Shown: in pieces, positions 32,197 to 42,040 of the stretch
Position numbering within the stretch: position 1 is the first letter of the stretch
How the letters are laid out: every line of letters begins with the position of its first letter
Assembly: GCA_963842155.1 (NCBI GenBank)
Contig: CAWJFP010000014.1
Span: forward strand, 1-64,000
DNA length: 64,000 bases
Source of the DNA: CAWJFP01 sp963842155
Lineage (GTDB): Bacteria > Pseudomonadota > Alphaproteobacteria > JACZXZ01
Direction: 5' to 3'
Position numbers and translations under genes: made by a program
Notes under the pieces: model-generated
What the model saw: the letters and a program-made list of their open reading frames with translations, nothing else
Database searches by the model: none
What the model was told of the DNA's origin: nothing

Positions 32197-32997
32197 GTGA
32201 ACATGGCATCGGTGCGCGCGCCGGCTGTCGCCGGCCTGTTCTATCCCAAGGACCCTCAAATCCTCGCGCGCGAGGTCGGGCGGCTGCTCGACGAGGCGGC
32301 GGGAAGCGGCAAGGCCGAGCCGGCGCCGAAGGCGATCATCGCGCCTCATGCGGGCTATATCTATTCCGGGCCGATCGCCGCTTCGGCCTATGCGCGGCTC
32401 AGCCCGGCGCGCGGTCGGATCCGTCGCGTGGTGCTGATCGGGCCGGCCCATCGGGTCGCATTCAGGGGTCTCGCCCTTCCCGCGGCCGAGAGTTTCGCGA
32501 CGCCGCTCGGTGTCTTCCCGATCGACCAGGCGGCTGTGGCCCGGCTGGCGCAGCTGCCGCAGGTCAAGCGGCTCGACGAGCCGCACCGGCTCGAGCATGC
32601 CATCGAAGTCCAGCTGCCTTTCGTCTTTGCGGCGCTCGGCCTGGTGCCGATCGTGCCGCTCGTGGCCGGCGAAACAAATGCCGCGGAAATCGCCGAGGTC
32701 ATCGAGGCGCTGTGGGAGGGGCCGGAGACGCTTATCGTCATCAGCTCGGATTTGAGCCACTACCACGACTACGCCACCGCGCGGCGCATGGACGAGGCAA
32801 CCTCCGCGGCGATCGAGGCGCTCGATGAGCAATCCATCGGCTGGGAGCAGGCTTGCGGCCGCCTGCCGATCGCGGGCTTGCTCGCGGTGGCGCGCCGGCG
32901 CGGGCTCAAGGCGCGGTTGATCGATCTGCGCAGCTCGGGCGATACGGCGGGACCGCGCGACAGCGTCGTCGGCTATGGCGCCTATGTCGTGGGTTGA
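32197..32997 (+). CDS. amrB: AmmeMemoRadiSam system protein B (MEMO1 family)
   Basis: MEMO-fold protein, 266 residues, related to extradiol dioxygenases and possibly metal-binding. Family motifs: RAPAVAGLFYP at the N-terminus, IIAPHAGYIYSGPIAA, LIGPAHRV, EHAIEVQLPF, SSDLSHYHDY and CGRLPIAGLL. Starts are GTG 32197 (GGGG at good spacing) or ATG 32203. The next gene, amrA, overlaps or abuts its stop, so the pair is an operon divergent from amrS. Confidence 0.93.
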   Translation: MNMASVRAPAVAGLFYPKDPQILAREVGRLLDEAAGSGKAEPAPKAIIAPHAGYIYSGPIAASAYARLSPARGRIRRVVLIGPAHRVAFRGLALPAAESFATPLGVFPIDQAAVARLAQLPQVKRLDEPHRLEHAIEVQLPFVFAALGLVPIVPLVAGETNAAEIAEVIEALWEGPETLIVISSDLSHYHDYATARRMDEATSAAIEALDEQSIGWEQACGRLPIAGLLAVARRRGLKARLIDLRSSGDTAGPRDSVVGYGAYVVG

Positions 32998-33004
32998 GCG
33001 GTCC

Positions 33005-33628
33005 ATGGCGCCGCCGCTGGCAGGCCCGGCGGCTGCAACCGCGGACGAAACTGACCGTGCGCTCCTGGAGCGCCAGGGCGTTCGGCTTTTGCGCCTCGCC
33101 CGCGACAGCATCGCCTATCGGCTGGCGATGGGCCGCACCCGCGACGCCGACGCGAGCGAATTTCCGGAGGAGCTGAGGGAGCCGCGCGCGGCCTTCGTCA
33201 CCTTGAGCGAGGCCAATCAACTCCGCGGTTGCGTCGGTACACCGAAGGCCTGGCGGCCTCTCGTCGTCGACGTGATCGCGAATGCCGCCGCGGCGGCCAT
33301 CGCCGATCCGCGCTTCGCGCCCATGACGCCGGCCGAGCTTCCCGGCATCGCGATCGAGATCTCGCTGCTCGGTCCGCTCGAGCCGGTCGCGGCGCGCGAC
33401 GCGAGCGAGCTCGTCGCCGCGCTCGATCCCGGCCGGCATGGGCTCATCTTGTGCGAGGGCGAGCGGCAGGCGCTCTTCCTGCCCAAGGTCTGGGAGCTGC
33501 TGCCCGATCCGCATGCGTTTCTGGCCCGTTTGCGGGAGAAGGCGGGACTGCGGGCCGATCATTGGTCGCCTCGTCTGGAGCTGCATCGCTTCACGACACT
33601 CTCGATCGCCGAGCCCGCGCGCGCCTAG
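33005..33628 (+). CDS. amrA: AmmeMemoRadiSam system protein A (AMMECR1 domain)
   Basis: AMMECR1-domain protein of about 207 residues with AFVTLSEANQLRGCVG, RFAPMTPAEL, IEISLLGPLEP and GERQALFLPKVWE. ATG 33005 follows the amrB stop by 7 bases. ATG 32975 is in frame and would overlap amrB by 23 bases. Known: AMMECR1 is almost always genetically linked with MEMO and the radical SAM partner. Molecular role is unknown. Confidence 0.9.
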   Translation: MAPPLAGPAAATADETDRALLERQGVRLLRLARDSIAYRLAMGRTRDADASEFPEELREPRAAFVTLSEANQLRGCVGTPKAWRPLVVDVIANAAAAAIADPRFAPMTPAELPGIAIEISLLGPLEPVAARDASELVAALDPGRHGLILCEGERQALFLPKVWELLPDPHAFLARLREKAGLRADHWSPRLELHRFTTLSIAEPARA

Positions 33629-33695
33629 CGCCTCGTGCCTTGCGCCCTTTACAGCCAGGCCCATTGCCAGCAAAGTGCGCGCGGAGGTGCAAGGA

Positions 33696-34295
33696 ATGAG
33701 CCCACCGCGGACACTACTCGACATGGCCGGCCTGCCGGCGACGCCCAGCCCGATCGACAAGGCGGCCCTGCTGCTGATCGATTGCCAGCGCGAATATGCC
33801 GACGGGAGGCTGCCGCTGCCCGGCATCGATGCCGCGCTGAGCGAGGCCGCGCGGCTGCTCTCGCTCGCGCGCGTCGGCGGGGCGCCCGTGATCCATGTCG
33901 TGCATCACGGAGCAGCGGGCGGCGCATTCGATCCCACCGGCCCCTATGTCGAGATCCTCGACCCCGTGAAGCCACGCGGAGAGGAAGCCATCGTCGTCAA
34001 GAGCAAGCCCAACGCCTTCGCGGCCACCGACCTCGATGCGCGTCTCAAGGCGCTCGGCAAGCGCGAGATCATCGTCGCCGGCTTCATGACCCATATGTGC
34101 GTCAGTTCGACCGTGCGCGCGGCCCTCGATCTCGGCTATCGTGCGACAGTCGTGGCCAAGGCGGTCGCTACCCGCGACCTGCCGGACGGCCATGGCGGCG
34201 TCGTCAAGGCGGAGGCGCTCGATCGCGCCGAGCTGGCGGCGCTCGCCGACCGCTTCGCCGTGGTCGTCGACGACGTCTCGGCTTGGGCAGGCTGA
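33696..34295 (+). CDS. Isochorismatase-family cysteine hydrolase
   Basis: This 199-residue protein has the family triad pattern: Asp29 in LLLIDCQREY, a Lys in VVKSKPNAF, and Cys135 in THMCVSSTV. Members hydrolyse amides or vinyl ethers (nicotinamide, N-carbamoyl compounds, isochorismate). The exact substrate cannot be told. Start chosen at ATG 33696 for its strong GGAGG site; the longer frame upstream is a shadow of amrA. It lies 67 bases after amrA. Confidence 0.88.
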   Translation: MSPPRTLLDMAGLPATPSPIDKAALLLIDCQREYADGRLPLPGIDAALSEAARLLSLARVGGAPVIHVVHHGAAGGAFDPTGPYVEILDPVKPRGEEAIVVKSKPNAFAATDLDARLKALGKREIIVAGFMTHMCVSSTVRAALDLGYRATVVAKAVATRDLPDGHGGVVKAEALDRAELAALADRFAVVVDDVSAWAG

Positions 34296-34382
34296 GGCGC
34301 GCCGCCGCGCGCCTTCGCGCGACAATCGCCGATTTCCACTCAATAGCGTCCGCTGGCCGGGCATCAGGAGACGAGGCGTTCG

Positions 34383-36720
34383 ATGGGGCAATTTGGCATG
34401 GGGCAGCCGGTACGCCGGTCCGAGGATCAGCGTTTCTTGACCGGCAGCGGCCTCTATACCGACGACATATCCCTCCCCGGCCAGGCCTATGCCGTGGTGT
34501 TGCGCTCGCCTCTCGCCCATGGCGCGGATCAAGGGCATCGACGCAAGCGAGGCCAAGGCGCTCCCGGGCCTGCTCGCCGTGCTGACGGCACGGGAGCTCG
34601 CGGACGACGCGATCGGCACGCTGCCTTGCGGAGCGCCGGTCAAGAACCGCGACGGCTCGCCTTGCGTGACCCCGCCGCGGCCCCTGCTGCAGGGCGAGCG
34701 CGTGCGCCATGTCGGCGACCCCGTCGCCTTCGTGGTTGCCGAGACCGCCGCGGCGGCGCGCGAAGCGGCCGAGCTCGTGCAGGTCGATTACGAGGAGCTG
34801 CCGTCGATCACCTCCACGGCGGGCGCCGTCGAGGGCGGCGCGCCGCGCGTTTGGGACGAGGCGCCCGGCAACCTCTGCTTCGATTGGGAGGCCGGCAGTA
34901 AAGAGGCCACGGAGAAGGCCTTTAGCGCCGCCGCGCGCGTGGTGACGCTCGATCTCGTCAATAACCGGGTGGTACCCAACTCGATGGAGGCGCGCGCGGC
35001 ACTCGGCGCCTATGACAAGGAGGAAGACCGCTACACCCTCTACACCTCGAGCCAAGGCGGCCACAGCCTTCAGCATGTCTTCGCCGACGACGTGCTGCAT
35101 ATTCCGACGGCGAAGCTGCGCGTGGTGACGCCGGACGTAGGCGGCGGTTTCGGCATGAAGATATTTCCCTATCCCGAGCAGGCGCTGGTGCTGTGGGCGG
35201 CGCGGCGGCTCGGCAGGCCGATCAAATGGACGGGCGACCGGAGCGAATCCTTCCTCTCCGACAGCCACGGCCGCGACCATGTCTCGCGCGCCGAGCTGGC
35301 GCTCGACGCCGACGGCCGCTTCCTGGCGCTGCGCGTGGCGACGATCGCCAATCTCGGCGCCTATCTCTCCCAATACGCGCCCTTCGTCGCCACCATGGCT
35401 GGGGTGGGCATGCTGGCAGGCGTCTATACCTTCGCGGGCGTCCATGTCCGGGTGAAGGGCGTCTTCACCAATACCGTGCCGATCGACGCCTACCGCGGCG
35501 CCGGGCGGCCGGAGGCGAATTATCTCGTCGAGCGCATCGTCGATGCGGCGGCGCGCGAGCTCAAGCTCGAGCCCGACGCGATCCGCAGGCGGAATTTCAT
35601 TCCGCCGCAAGCCATGCCCTACACCACCGCCATGGGCCTCACCTATGACAGCGGCGATTTCGCCAGCAACATGGACAAGGCCATGAAGGCCGCGGACTGG
35701 GGCGGGTTTCCCGCGCGCCGCACCGAGGCGCGCAAGCGCGGCAAATTCCGCGGCATCGGCATGGCGACCTACATCGAGGCTTGCGCCGGCGGCGGCGACG
35801 AGCGCGGCCATATCCGCTTCGAGCCGACAGGCGGCGTCACGCTTCTCATCGGCACGCAATCGAACGGCCAGGGCCACGAGACGGCCTATGCGCAGCTCGC
35901 GGCCGACCGGCTCGGCATCCCGTTCGACGAGATCGAGGTGCTGCAAGGCGACACGGACCTGATCGATTTCGGCCGCGGCACGGGCGGCTCGCGCTCGATC
36001 CCGGTGGGCGGCGCCGCCGTCGTCAAGGCCGCGGACAAGATCATCGAGAAGGGCCGCCTCATCGCCGCCCATCTCTTCGAGACCAGCGAGCGCGACGTCG
36101 AGTTCAGCGACGGCATCTTCGCCGTCGCCGGCACCGACCGCCGCATGGCGATGGCCGAGATCGCCAAGGCGGCCTTCGATCCCGCGCGCCTGCCGCCCGG
36201 GCTCGAGCCGGGCTTGGAGGCCAAGGAGTATTTCAAGCCCTCGAACGCCACCTTCCCCAATGGCTGCCATATTTGCGAGATCGAGATCGACGAGGCGACG
36301 GGCGGCGTCGAGATTCTCCGCTACACGGTGGTCGATGATTTCGGCGTCACGGTCAATCCGCTGCTGTTGGCGGGCCAGGTCCATGGCGGCATTGGGCAGG
36401 GCATCGGGCAGGCGCTGCAGGAGCGCACGGTCTATGACCCGCAGTCGGGCCAGCTCCTCACCGGCTCCTTCATGGATTACCAGATACCGCGCGCGGGCGA
36501 TCTGCCGAGGATCGACTTCACCACCAACAACCTCCCCTGCCGGACCAACCCGCTGGGCGTCAAGGGCGCGGGCGAGGCCGGCGCCATCGGCGCGCCGCCG
36601 GCGGTGATCAACGCCGTGGTCGATGCGCTCTCCTCGCTCGGCCTGCGCCACATCGACATGCCGGCGACGCCCGAGCGCATCTGGCGCGCGATCACGGACG
36701 CCAAGGCGAAGGCCGGCTAG
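34383..36720 (+). CDS. Molybdenum hydroxylase large subunit (form-II CoxL-like), frameshifted
   Basis: Xanthine dehydrogenase/CO dehydrogenase family molybdopterin-binding subunit. The N-terminus ([19 protein letters not shown]) reads from ATG 34383 to about 34520. An extra G at 34522-34523 (CATGGCGCGG instead of CATGCGCGG) shifts to the main frame, which runs to 36720. Visible motifs: [16 protein letters not shown], the active-site loop AYRGAGRPE (the form-II signature, not the AYxCSFR of true CO dehydrogenase) and the C-terminal [14 protein letters not shown] with the catalytic Glu. Reconstructed length is about 778 residues. No FAD-subunit or 2Fe-2S-subunit gene lies beside it. Substrate unknown. 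Confidence 0.88.
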
Positions 36721-37507
36721 ATGGCGCCGGATGCCGGCGCGCTGATTGCCGAGGTCTCGCGCCTGGCCGAGCGCGCGGGCGACCGCATCATGGAATTCTT
36801 CGCAGCCGGGGTCGAGGTCGAGCGCAAGGCCGATGCGAGCCCGGTGACGGAGGCCGATCGCGCGGCCGAGGCGATCATACTGCCTGCTCTCGCCGCCCTG
36901 GCGCCGGACATACCCATCGTGGCGGAAGAGGCGGTCGCGGTCGGCATCTGTCCGGCGGTCGGGCGGCGCTTCTGGCTGGTCGATGCGCTCGACGGCACCA
37001 AGGAGTTCATTGGGCGCGTCGGCGAGTTCACCGTCAATATCGCGCTCGTCGAGGACGGGCTACCCGATCGCGGGCGTGGTGCATATTCCGGTGACCCGCG
37101 AGACCTTCGCCGCGAGCGGGCCCGGCCGTGCGACAAGACGCGTCAAGGGCGGCGGCAACCGCCCGATCGCCGCGCGGGGCGCGCCGGCCGACGGCATCGT
37201 TCTTTTGACCAGCCGATCGCACGCCAATGCGCCGCGTCTGGAGGCCTTTATCGCCGAGAATATCCTCGCGCGCGGCTTGCTGCTCAAGGAGCGGCGCTCG
37301 GCCGGCAGCTCGCTCAAATTCTGCCTGATCGCGGCGGGCGAGGCCGATCTCTATCCCCGGCTGGGCCCCACCATGGAATGGGATACGGCGGCCGGCCATG
37401 CCGTGCTGGCCGCGGCGGGTGGGCGCGTCGACACCCTCGACGGCGCGCCGCTCCGCTACGGCAAGCCGGATTTCCGCAATCCCGACTTCGTGGCGCGGGG
37501 ACGCTAG
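36721..37507 (+). CDS. cysQ: CysQ-like 3'(2'),5'-bisphosphate nucleotidase, frameshifted
   Basis: Inositol-monophosphatase superfamily. The first frame carries DASPVTEADRAAE and the metal-binding WLVDALDGTKEF. An extra C near 37060 breaks it; the second frame continues YPIAGVVHIPVTRETFAAS, SSLKFCLIAAGEADLYPRLGPTMEWDTAAGHAVL to 37507. The DGTKEF and GPTMEWDTAAGHA blocks favour CysQ (adenosine 3',5'-bisphosphate recycling in sulfate assimilation) over inositol phosphatase. ATG directly follows the upstream stop. Its own TAG lies inside the left arm of the inverted-repeat element at 37502. Confidence 0.85.
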
Positions 37508-37672
37508 TGTGGTGAATGCGAAATTCGCCATACCTCGGGGCAAGTCCGCGAGCGAATTTCGGATTCAAAGTCACACCAGCAATCTGTTGAATCTAGTGTG
37601 GTTCCCGAATTTGAAGTTCCTAAACGCGGATGCCATAGAAATCTTAGGAACTTCAAATCCACCACACTAGCG
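37502..37672. repeat. MITE-like element with 13-bp terminal inverted repeats and internal hairpin
   Basis: Perfect inverted ends CGCTAGTGTGGTG (37502-37514) and CACCACACTAGCG (37660-37672) bound 171 bases of noticeably AT-richer DNA. Inside, CTAGTGTGGT recurs at 37593-37602. It pairs with 37661-37670, while TTTGAAGTTCCTAA (37610-37623) pairs exactly with 37644-37657, leaving a 20-base loop. A second pair (GCGAAATTCGC near 37518, GCGAATTTCG near 37552) can form another hairpin. No coding potential. No clear target-site duplication was found. Confidence 0.7.
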
Positions 37673-37694
37673 CCCTCCGCAGATCGCTCGGCAC

Positions 37695-38660
37695 ATGGCC
37701 ATTTCGCGTATCCTCCCTCCCACCGACGACGCCATCGCCGAGGCCGCGCGGCTGATCCGCGAGGGGCGCCTCGTCGCCTTCCCGACCGAGACGGTCTATG
37801 GCTTGGGCGCCGACGCCACGAGCGACCGCGCCGTGGCCGCGATCTTCGCCGCCAAGGAGCGGCCGAGCTTCAACCCGCTGATCGTCCATTGGCCCGACGC
37901 CGAGGCTGCCCGGAACGCCGTTATGTTCGACCCGCGCGCCGAGGAGATGGCGCGGCGATTCTGGCCCGGGCCGCTCACCCTCGTCCTCGCACGGCGCCCG
38001 CACTGCGCCATCTCGCTTCTTTGCAGCGCCGGGCTCGACAGGCTTGCCGTTCGCGTGCCTGCTCATCCCGTGGCGCGCCGGCTGCTGGCGGCGGCGGGGC
38101 GGCCGGTGGCGGCGCCGAGCGCCAATCTCTCGGGCAGGGTCAGTCCGACCAGCGCCCAGCATGTGGCGCAGTCGCTCGGCGACCGCGTCGATCTCATCCT
38201 CGATGGCGGGCCCTGCCCGATCGGCATCGAGTCCACCGTGCTCGACCTCGGCGGCCCGCGGCCCGTTCTGTTGCGGCCCGGCGCCGTCACCTTGGAGATG
38301 CTGGAGGCGCTGCTTGGCCCCATCGCTTTTTCGGGCGAGCGGCCGGACAGGCCGCGCTCGCCCGGCCAGCTCGAGAGCCACTATGCCCCGCGCCTTCCTC
38401 TCAGGCTCGAGGTGACGGGCGAGCCGCGCGTCGGCGAGGCGCTGCTCGCCCTCGGATCCGATCCGCCCTCGGGCTTCGTCTTCACGCTGAACCTGTCGCC
38501 GCGCGGCGATCTTGCCGAGGCGGCAGCCAATTTTTTTGCCATGCTGCGCGCGCTCGACCGGCCGGAGCATTCCGGCATCGCGGTCATGCCGATCCCGGAG
38601 CAGGGGCTCGGGCGCGCCATCAACGATCGCCTGCGCCGCGCCGCGGCGCCACGACAATAG
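37695..38660 (+). CDS. L-threonylcarbamoyladenylate synthase (Sua5/YwlC/TsaC)
   Basis: Makes threonylcarbamoyl-AMP from threonine, bicarbonate and ATP for the t6A37 tRNA modification. The YrdC-type domain (about 10-200) has VAFPTETVYGLGADA, AKERPSFNPLIVH, FWPGPLTLVL, VRVPAHPVARRLL and APSANLSGRVSPT. The Sua5 C-terminal domain (about 230-321) follows after the linker SPGQLESHYAPRLPL. Length 321 is the Sua5 form, not the short TsaC form. Confidence 0.94.
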   Translation: MAISRILPPTDDAIAEAARLIREGRLVAFPTETVYGLGADATSDRAVAAIFAAKERPSFNPLIVHWPDAEAARNAVMFDPRAEEMARRFWPGPLTLVLARRPHCAISLLCSAGLDRLAVRVPAHPVARRLLAAAGRPVAAPSANLSGRVSPTSAQHVAQSLGDRVDLILDGGPCPIGIESTVLDLGGPRPVLLRPGAVTLEMLEALLGPIAFSGERPDRPRSPGQLESHYAPRLPLRLEVTGEPRVGEALLALGSDPPSGFVFTLNLSPRGDLAEAAANFFAMLRALDRPEHSGIAVMPIPEQGLGRAINDRLRRAAAPRQ

Positions 38661-38754
38661 GCCAGCGAGGGGTCGCTTACCGCGCCGGAAGCCCTATGCT
38701 AGAGTTGCGCGACCATTCTTTGATATTGACCGCGGCATCGCCGGGAGCCTCGCT

Positions 38755-40185
38755 TTGACCGCCCTCGCCAAACTCGTACCGCCCGACGCCATCGCCGAGA
38801 TCAAGGCGGCGCTAGGGCCGACCGGCTTCATCGACGAGCCGGCGGCGATGGAGAAATATCTCGTAGACGAGCGCGGGCTCTATCGCGGCCGCGCGGCGCT
38901 CGTGGCGCGGCCGGCGACGGTCGATGGCGTCGCGAGCCTGGTGGGGCTCTGCCACAAGCACGGCGTCGCGTTGGTGCCGCAAGGCGGCAATACGGGGTTG
39001 GTCGGCGGATCGGTGCCGCAGGAGCATGGCGGCGAGATCCTGCTCTCCCTCGCGCGGCTCGACCGCGTCCGCTCGATCGACCCGCTCAACTACACCATGA
39101 CCGCCGAGGCCGGCTGCGTCCTCGCCAATCTCCAGCAGGCGGCAGAGGCGGCCGACCGGCTTTTCCCGCTCTCGCTGGGCGCCGAAGGGAGCTGCATGAT
39201 CGGCGGCAATCTCTCGACCAATGCCGGCGGCGTGCAGGTTTTGCGCTACGGCAATGCCCGCGATCTCGTCCTCGGCCTCGAGGTGGTGCTGCCGGACGGG
39301 CGCGTCTGGGATGGGCTCACCGCGCTGCGCAAGGACAATACCGGCTACGATCTGAAGCAGCTTTTCATCGGCGCCGAGGGCACGCTCGGCGTGATCACCG
39401 CGGCCGTCCTCAAGCTCTTCCCGCGGCCGCGCGAGGTGCAGACCGCCTTCGTCGCCGTGCCGACGCTCGCGGCGGCGATCGAGCTTCTCGCCCGCGCACG
39501 CGAGGGCTCGGGCGACCAGCTTTCCGCCTTCGAGCTCATCGAGCGCTTCGGGCTCGAGCTGACCATGCAGCATGTGGCGGGCACGGTCGACCCGCTCGCG
39601 CGGCCATACGCGCATTACTGCCTGCTCGAATTCACCTCGCCCGACCCGGCGGGCCGTCTCGGCGAGCGGGTCGAGGCGCTGCTCGGCGCGGCGCTCGAAC
39701 GCGGGACCGTGCTGGACGCCGTCATTGCGACGAGCGAGGCGCAGAGACGCGCGCTCTGGCATATTCGCGAGCGTATCCCCGAGGCGCAGAAGCGCGAGGG
39801 CGGCGGGATCAAGCATGACGTCTCGGTTCCGGTATCGCGCGTGCCCACCTTCATCGCCGAAGCGCAGGCGGCCTGCGAGGCGCATCTACCCGGCGTGCGC
39901 GTGCTCGCCTTCGGCCATGTCGGGGACGGCAACGTGCACTTCAACCTATGTCGCCCGCCCGGCGCCGACGCGGCGGCCTTTCAGGCGCGCTGGGGCGAAT
40001 TCAACCGCATCGTGCATGACATCGTCATGCGCCTGGGCGGCAGCATCTCGGCCGAGCACGGCATCGGCCGGCTGAAGCGGGAGGAGCTCCTCCGCTACGC
40101 GGCGCCCGTCGAGCTCGACCTCATGCGTCGCCTGAAGCAGGCCTTCGACCCGCAAGGCATCATGAATCCCGGCAAGTTGCTCTGA
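38755..40185 (+). CDS. FAD-binding 2-hydroxyacid dehydrogenase (GlcD/D-2-HGDH-like)
   Basis: Vanillyl-alcohol-oxidase family flavoenzyme, 476 residues from TTG 38755 (GGGAG upstream). The FAD-binding half includes LVPQGGNTGLVGGSVP, MIGGNLSTNAGGVQVLRYG and FIGAEGTLGVIT. The C-terminal FAD-oxidase half includes GHVGDGNVHFN and ISAEHGIGRLKR. Likely oxidises D-lactate, glycolate or D-2-hydroxyglutarate; the motifs do not choose. It ends 22 bases before the acyl-CoA dehydrogenase gene, suggesting an operon. Confidence 0.9.
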   Translation: MTALAKLVPPDAIAEIKAALGPTGFIDEPAAMEKYLVDERGLYRGRAALVARPATVDGVASLVGLCHKHGVALVPQGGNTGLVGGSVPQEHGGEILLSLARLDRVRSIDPLNYTMTAEAGCVLANLQQAAEAADRLFPLSLGAEGSCMIGGNLSTNAGGVQVLRYGNARDLVLGLEVVLPDGRVWDGLTALRKDNTGYDLKQLFIGAEGTLGVITAAVLKLFPRPREVQTAFVAVPTLAAAIELLARAREGSGDQLSAFELIERFGLELTMQHVAGTVDPLARPYAHYCLLEFTSPDPAGRLGERVEALLGAALERGTVLDAVIATSEAQRRALWHIRERIPEAQKREGGGIKHDVSVPVSRVPTFIAEAQAACEAHLPGVRVLAFGHVGDGNVHFNLCRPPGADAAAFQARWGEFNRIVHDIVMRLGGSISAEHGIGRLKREELLRYAAPVELDLMRRLKQAFDPQGIMNPGKLL

Positions 40186-40207
40186 GGCCGCCCGGAAGGA
40201 CCGCGCC

Positions 40208-41992
40208 ATGTACAAGCCCCCCATCGACGAGATGCGCTTCGTGCTCGATCTGGTCGGGCTCGACCGGGTGGCGGCGCTGCCGGGCTATGGCGACGCCACG
40301 CCCGAACTCGTCGCCGCCGTGCTGACCGAGGCGGGGAAGCTCGCCGCCGAGGTCCTGGCGCCGCTCAACAGGAGCGGCGACGAGGAGGGCGCGCGGCTCG
40401 AGAACGGCGTGGTCTATACGCCCAAGGGCTTCAAGGAGGCCTATCGCGCCTATGTCGACGGCGGCTGGAACAGCGTGCCCTTCGATCCGGCCTATGGCGG
40501 CCAGGGCCTGCCCGCGCTGGTGCAGACGCCGCTCACCGAGATGTGGAACGCTGCGAACATGTCGTTCGCCTTGTGCCCGCTCCTCAATGTCGGCGCCGTC
40601 GAGGCGATCTCGACGCACGGCTCGGAGGAGCAGAAGCGGCTCTATCTGCCCAAGCTCATCGCCGGCGAATGGACCGGCACGATGAACCTGACCGAGCCGC
40701 AAGCGGGCTCCGATCTCGGCGCCCTGCGCACCCGCGCGGTGCGGGAGGGCGACCATTACCGCATCACGGGGCAGAAGATCTTCATCACCTATGGCGAGCA
40801 TGATCTCACCGACAACATCATCCATCTCGTGCTCGCGCGCACCCCGGAGGCACCCCCCGGCAGCCGCGGCATCTCGCTCTTCGTCGTGCCGAAGATCATG
40901 GTCAAGCCGGACGGCTCGCTCGACGGCCGCAACGATCTGCGCTGCGTCTCCCTCGAGCACAAGCTCGGCATCCATGCCAGCCCCACCGCCGTCATGGCTT
41001 TTGGCGACGCCGGCGGCGCCACGGGCTATCTCGTCGGCGAGGAGAATCGCGGGCTGCACTACATGTTCACCATGATGAACACGGCGCGGCTCGGCGTCGG
41101 GCTCGAGGGCGTGGCGATCGCCGAGCGCGCCTATCAGCAGGCGCGCGACTATGCCCGCCAGCGTATCCAGGGCCGCGACATCGCGGGCGACGGCAATCAG
41201 CCCGTGGCCATCATCCGCCATCCCGACGTGCGGCGGATGCTGCTCGTCATGCGGGCGCAGACCGAGGCGGCGCGCGTGCTCAACTACCATACCGCCGCCC
41301 TGCTCGATACCGCGAAGCGCCATGAGGACCCGGCCAGGCGCGAGGAGGCCCAGAACGAGGTCGATCTCCTTATCCCCGTATGCAAGGCCTGGTCGACCGA
41401 TCTCGGCGTGGAGACGGCCTCGCTCGGCATCCAGGTCCATGGCGGCATGGGCTTCATCGAGGAGACGGGCGCCGCCCAATATTACCGCGACGCCCGCATC
41501 ACGCCGATCTACGAGGGGACCAACGGCATCCAGGCCAACGACCTGCTCACCCGCAAGCTCGGCCGCGACGGCGGCGAGACCGCGCGGCGCTTCATCGCCG
41601 AGATGAGGCGGCTCGAGCCAAGGCTGGCCGCCTCCTCGCAAGACGAGATCGCGGCCTTCCGCGTGCCGCTGCGCGCCGGGCTGGACGCTCTCGGCGAGGC
41701 GACGCAATGGATGGTCGATACCATGCAAGGCGACATCAGCCGCGCCGCGGCCGGCGCCGCAGATTATCTCCGGCTTTTCGGCCTCGTCACCGGGGGCTGG
41801 CTGATGGCGCGGGGCGCGCTCGAGGCGGCGAGCCGCCTTGCCCAACGCAAGGGCGACGCCGACTTCTACCGCGCCAAGCTGGCCACCGCGCGCTTCTATG
41901 CCGATTGCCTGCTCGCCCATGCGCCCGCCGCGCTCGGGCCCATCACCCGCGCGGGAGACAGCGTGCTGGCGCTCGCCGATGAGTTGTTCTAA
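40208..41992 (+). CDS. Acyl-CoA dehydrogenase (long form with C-terminal extension)
   Basis: FAD-dependent alpha,beta-dehydrogenation of acyl-CoA in beta-oxidation. It is 594 residues long, with MNLTEPQAGSDLGALRT, KIFITYGEHD, LEHKLGIHASPT, QVHGGMGFIEETGAAQYYRD, and IYEGTNGIQANDL, where the Glu is the expected catalytic base. An extra C-terminal domain (about 470-594) matches the longer FadE-like bacterial class. A strong terminator lies 128 bases downstream. Confidence 0.93.
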   Translation: MYKPPIDEMRFVLDLVGLDRVAALPGYGDATPELVAAVLTEAGKLAAEVLAPLNRSGDEEGARLENGVVYTPKGFKEAYRAYVDGGWNSVPFDPAYGGQGLPALVQTPLTEMWNAANMSFALCPLLNVGAVEAISTHGSEEQKRLYLPKLIAGEWTGTMNLTEPQAGSDLGALRTRAVREGDHYRITGQKIFITYGEHDLTDNIIHLVLARTPEAPPGSRGISLFVVPKIMVKPDGSLDGRNDLRCVSLEHKLGIHASPTAVMAFGDAGGATGYLVGEENRGLHYMFTMMNTARLGVGLEGVAIAERAYQQARDYARQRIQGRDIAGDGNQPVAIIRHPDVRRMLLVMRAQTEAARVLNYHTAALLDTAKRHEDPARREEAQNEVDLLIPVCKAWSTDLGVETASLGIQVHGGMGFIEETGAAQYYRDARITPIYEGTNGIQANDLLTRKLGRDGGETARRFIAEMRRLEPRLAASSQDEIAAFRVPLRAGLDALGEATQWMVDTMQGDISRAAAGAADYLRLFGLVTGGWLMARGALEAASRLAQRKGDADFYRAKLATARFYADCLLAHAPAALGPITRAGDSVLALADELF

Positions 41993-42040
41993 GCGACGGC
42001 ATCGGCCGGACTTCACGAATCCGTGACCACCGTCCGCCCT

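Noticed and set aside
34383..36720. Aerobic CO dehydrogenase (form I CoxL)
   Set aside because: The active-site loop reads AYRGAGR instead of AYxCSFR, and no coxM/coxS genes flank it.
37508..37694. Small gene in the gap after cysQ
   Set aside because: The sequence is dominated by inverted repeats with no ribosome site or family-like frame.
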